A DNA stretch of 64,000 bases from the NCBI GenBank assembly GCA_039621445.1, contig CP154957.1, positions 32,382,399 through 32,446,398 on the forward strand, written 5' to 3'. This DNA comes from Euglena gracilis (Eukaryota > Euglenida > Euglenophyceae > Euglenales). Position numbers and translations under genes: made by a program. Below the pieces are notes generated by a model. That model ran no database searches. It saw nothing but the letters and a program-made list of their open reading frames with translations, and was not told the DNA's origin. Numbering within the stretch: position 1 is the first letter of the stretch; the number at the start of each line of letters is the position of its first letter. This document shows, in pieces, positions 62,624-64,000 of this stretch.

Positions 62624-63638
62624 TGCCCGACGTTAATTTTAGTAATTTTTTTTGAAAACTGAGGGGGGGTAAATGTAAATTTCTTTTTCTTTTTTTTAGA
62701 TCTATGACCCCCACTTTTTTGAATTGTAAATTTGTTTAAATTTGAAAATGTGTTTGGCTGAGCGGAGTTCAGTTAGTTTGTGTGATCATTTTCATCATTC
62801 AAGGTCTTTGTGGAGGTTTTTTGCTGCGAAGTTTTCTTGGTCACAGCTCTGCATTATCACGCCTGAAAAACACCTCCAGAAATGAAGTGGATTTTCTGAT
62901 ATCTTCAGACCAGGTTTTTTGAAGGGACCATCATTTTTGTTCATCTTTGGTTTACTCTTATACGCCGCGATGCATAAATTTCACCACTAATTGTTCATTT
63001 CTGGGCACAACAAACCGCATGTCAGGTAGAAGCAATGGTGTTTTGGTACCAAGCAATGCCTCATTTTCTTGGTGCTGATGGATGCATGTCCCAAAGTTTT
63101 TATGTTTTTTTATTTTGCCTGTGGGTGAGCTCATTGAAACCATGTCTTTAGTATTTTTGCCTATATTTCTCACAATTGTTTTTATTAACGGGTGATGGGT
63201 TATATCGTTGATGGTTTTTCACAAGTGTTTACAAGCTGCGGTCCTTTGTTCATGCCCTGTCACTATTTTGTACCTTAACCCTTGTACCAAGGCGCAAACC
63301 GTGCCCTCACCCATCCAAGATATGTTGATTGTGGACCGCGGGAAATTTTGACTCACAAAAATATTTTTTTTCCATTTCCAAACCTTGTTTGCCTGAGGCA
63401 CTGAGAACCTGAGGCAGGTGGATAGCCCCAGAATTTAGTGACCCATATGGACAAAAAGACAAACTTTTTTTTGAGCCCTGCACCGTCTTGTCAACGGGAG
63501 GGTCCACGTTTCAATACAACCAATTTTTTTCGCAAATTATGCCCCACGGAAAAAAGGCATCAAAAAAAAGCATGATGAGTAACACCGCCTAAGAATTCTT
63601 TTTTTCTCTTTTGTGATGGTCCCTCTCGTCGCATGCAG

Positions 63639-63909
63639 GGCCCAAGGCCAGAAGATGTCCCCCAACGACTCGGAGCCGATGCGCGTCGAGTTCGCCAAGT
63701 ATGCAGCCGACTCTGCCCGGGGGCCTTTCCGCCGCTCCCTGTCCCCACCGCGCCGCATCCCCCCACCGCCCCGGAGCCCGCCCCGCCGCTCCCCCCGGCG
63801 GTCCTCCCGGCGGCGCTCCGTGAGCCGGTCGCCCCGCCGGAGGTCGCCGGTCCGAAAGTCGTCCCGGCGCCACCCAGGTTCGGCACTGCGGCAGGCAGCG
63901 GCAGGATAG
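63639..63909 (+). CDS. RRM-RS gene exon 3 (end of RRM plus RS-rich tail)
   Basis: After TTTTTCTCTTTTGTGATG...GCATGCAG the frame (one base, then codons) reads AQGQKMSPNDSEPMRVEFAK, the last part of an RBPMS/Whi3-like RRM whose beta-4 strand is typically 'LRIEFAK'. It is followed by RSLSPPRRIPPPPRSPPRR and RSVSRSPRRRSPVRKSSRR, a serine/arginine domain as in splicing regulators, which is usually phosphorylated and drives nuclear protein contacts. The first base completes the Lys codon from exon 2. The frame stops at TAG 63,907, but CACCCAG/GTTCGG (63,877) is a plausible donor, so the gene may continue past the window. GC-rich codons contrast with exons 1 and 2. Confidence 0.8.
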
Positions 63910-64000
63910 CCACCGTTTCGCTTCCACGGGGGAGATGGGGAATTTTAATTCTGCTGAGTTTGAAGTTGTTTCTTTTTGACCCGTAATCACTCAAATTTAG

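Noticed and set aside
1-64000. tRNA, rRNA or spliceosomal RNA genes
   Set aside because: I looked for cloverleaf and conserved rRNA patterns by eye and found none; a covariance-model scan would be needed to exclude them.

Overview
The window looks like intron-rich, repeat-saturated nuclear DNA from a single-celled eukaryote, probably an alga or other protist; I cannot name the species. It has no bacterial operons, ribosome-binding sites, rRNA genes or recognisable tRNAs. Coding sequence appears as short exons (60-200 bases) with GT donors and pyrimidine-rich tracts ending in AG, many with matching intron phases. Between them lie large amounts of nested transposable-element and satellite-like DNA, with long G and C runs at repeat edges. 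No exon model here has been tested against RNA or a database.

Positions 1-17,500 carry minus-strand exons. The left 3.8 kb holds part of a superfamily 1 helicase gene (UPF1/SETX-like), with the P-loop GPPGTGKST at 2406-2498 and motif Ia at 1510-1592; the rest of the helicase core lies beyond the left edge. Other minus-strand exon groups lie at 8.06-8.33, 9.45-9.66, 14.7-15.7 and 17.4-17.5 kb. They may be further exons of the same gene or of neighbours.

Positions 17.6-38 kb are mostly mobile DNA. Two 1.3 kb copies of one hAT-type element (18,579-19,895 and 24,993-26,300), each with a perfect 8-base target duplication, flank an 0.8 kb island with coding character. A 1.1 kb inverted-repeat element (29,759-30,867) carries a 110-codon ORF. 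A PIF/Harbinger-like element (30,971-31,798) is dated by an uninterrupted copy of its target at 58.0 kb. A minus-strand exon pair at 33 kb is duplicated at 34.5 kb.

Positions 38-64 kb contain one plus-strand gene whose three recognised exons (38,000, 55,485 and 63,639) encode the start, middle and end of an RBPMS/Whi3-like RNA-recognition motif followed by an RS-rich tail. Its introns would be about 17.4 and 8.05 kb. They hold interstitial telomere-like repeats, tandem arrays, long palindromes, a CATA microsatellite and a Tc1/mariner foldback element that is itself interrupted by a hAT-type element.

The two clearest functions, an RNA/DNA helicase and an SR-type RNA-binding protein, both belong to RNA processing, but nothing shows that they work together. 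The most informative material is the hAT families with visible target duplications, the ORF-bearing inverted-repeat element and the RRM-RS gene with giant introns.
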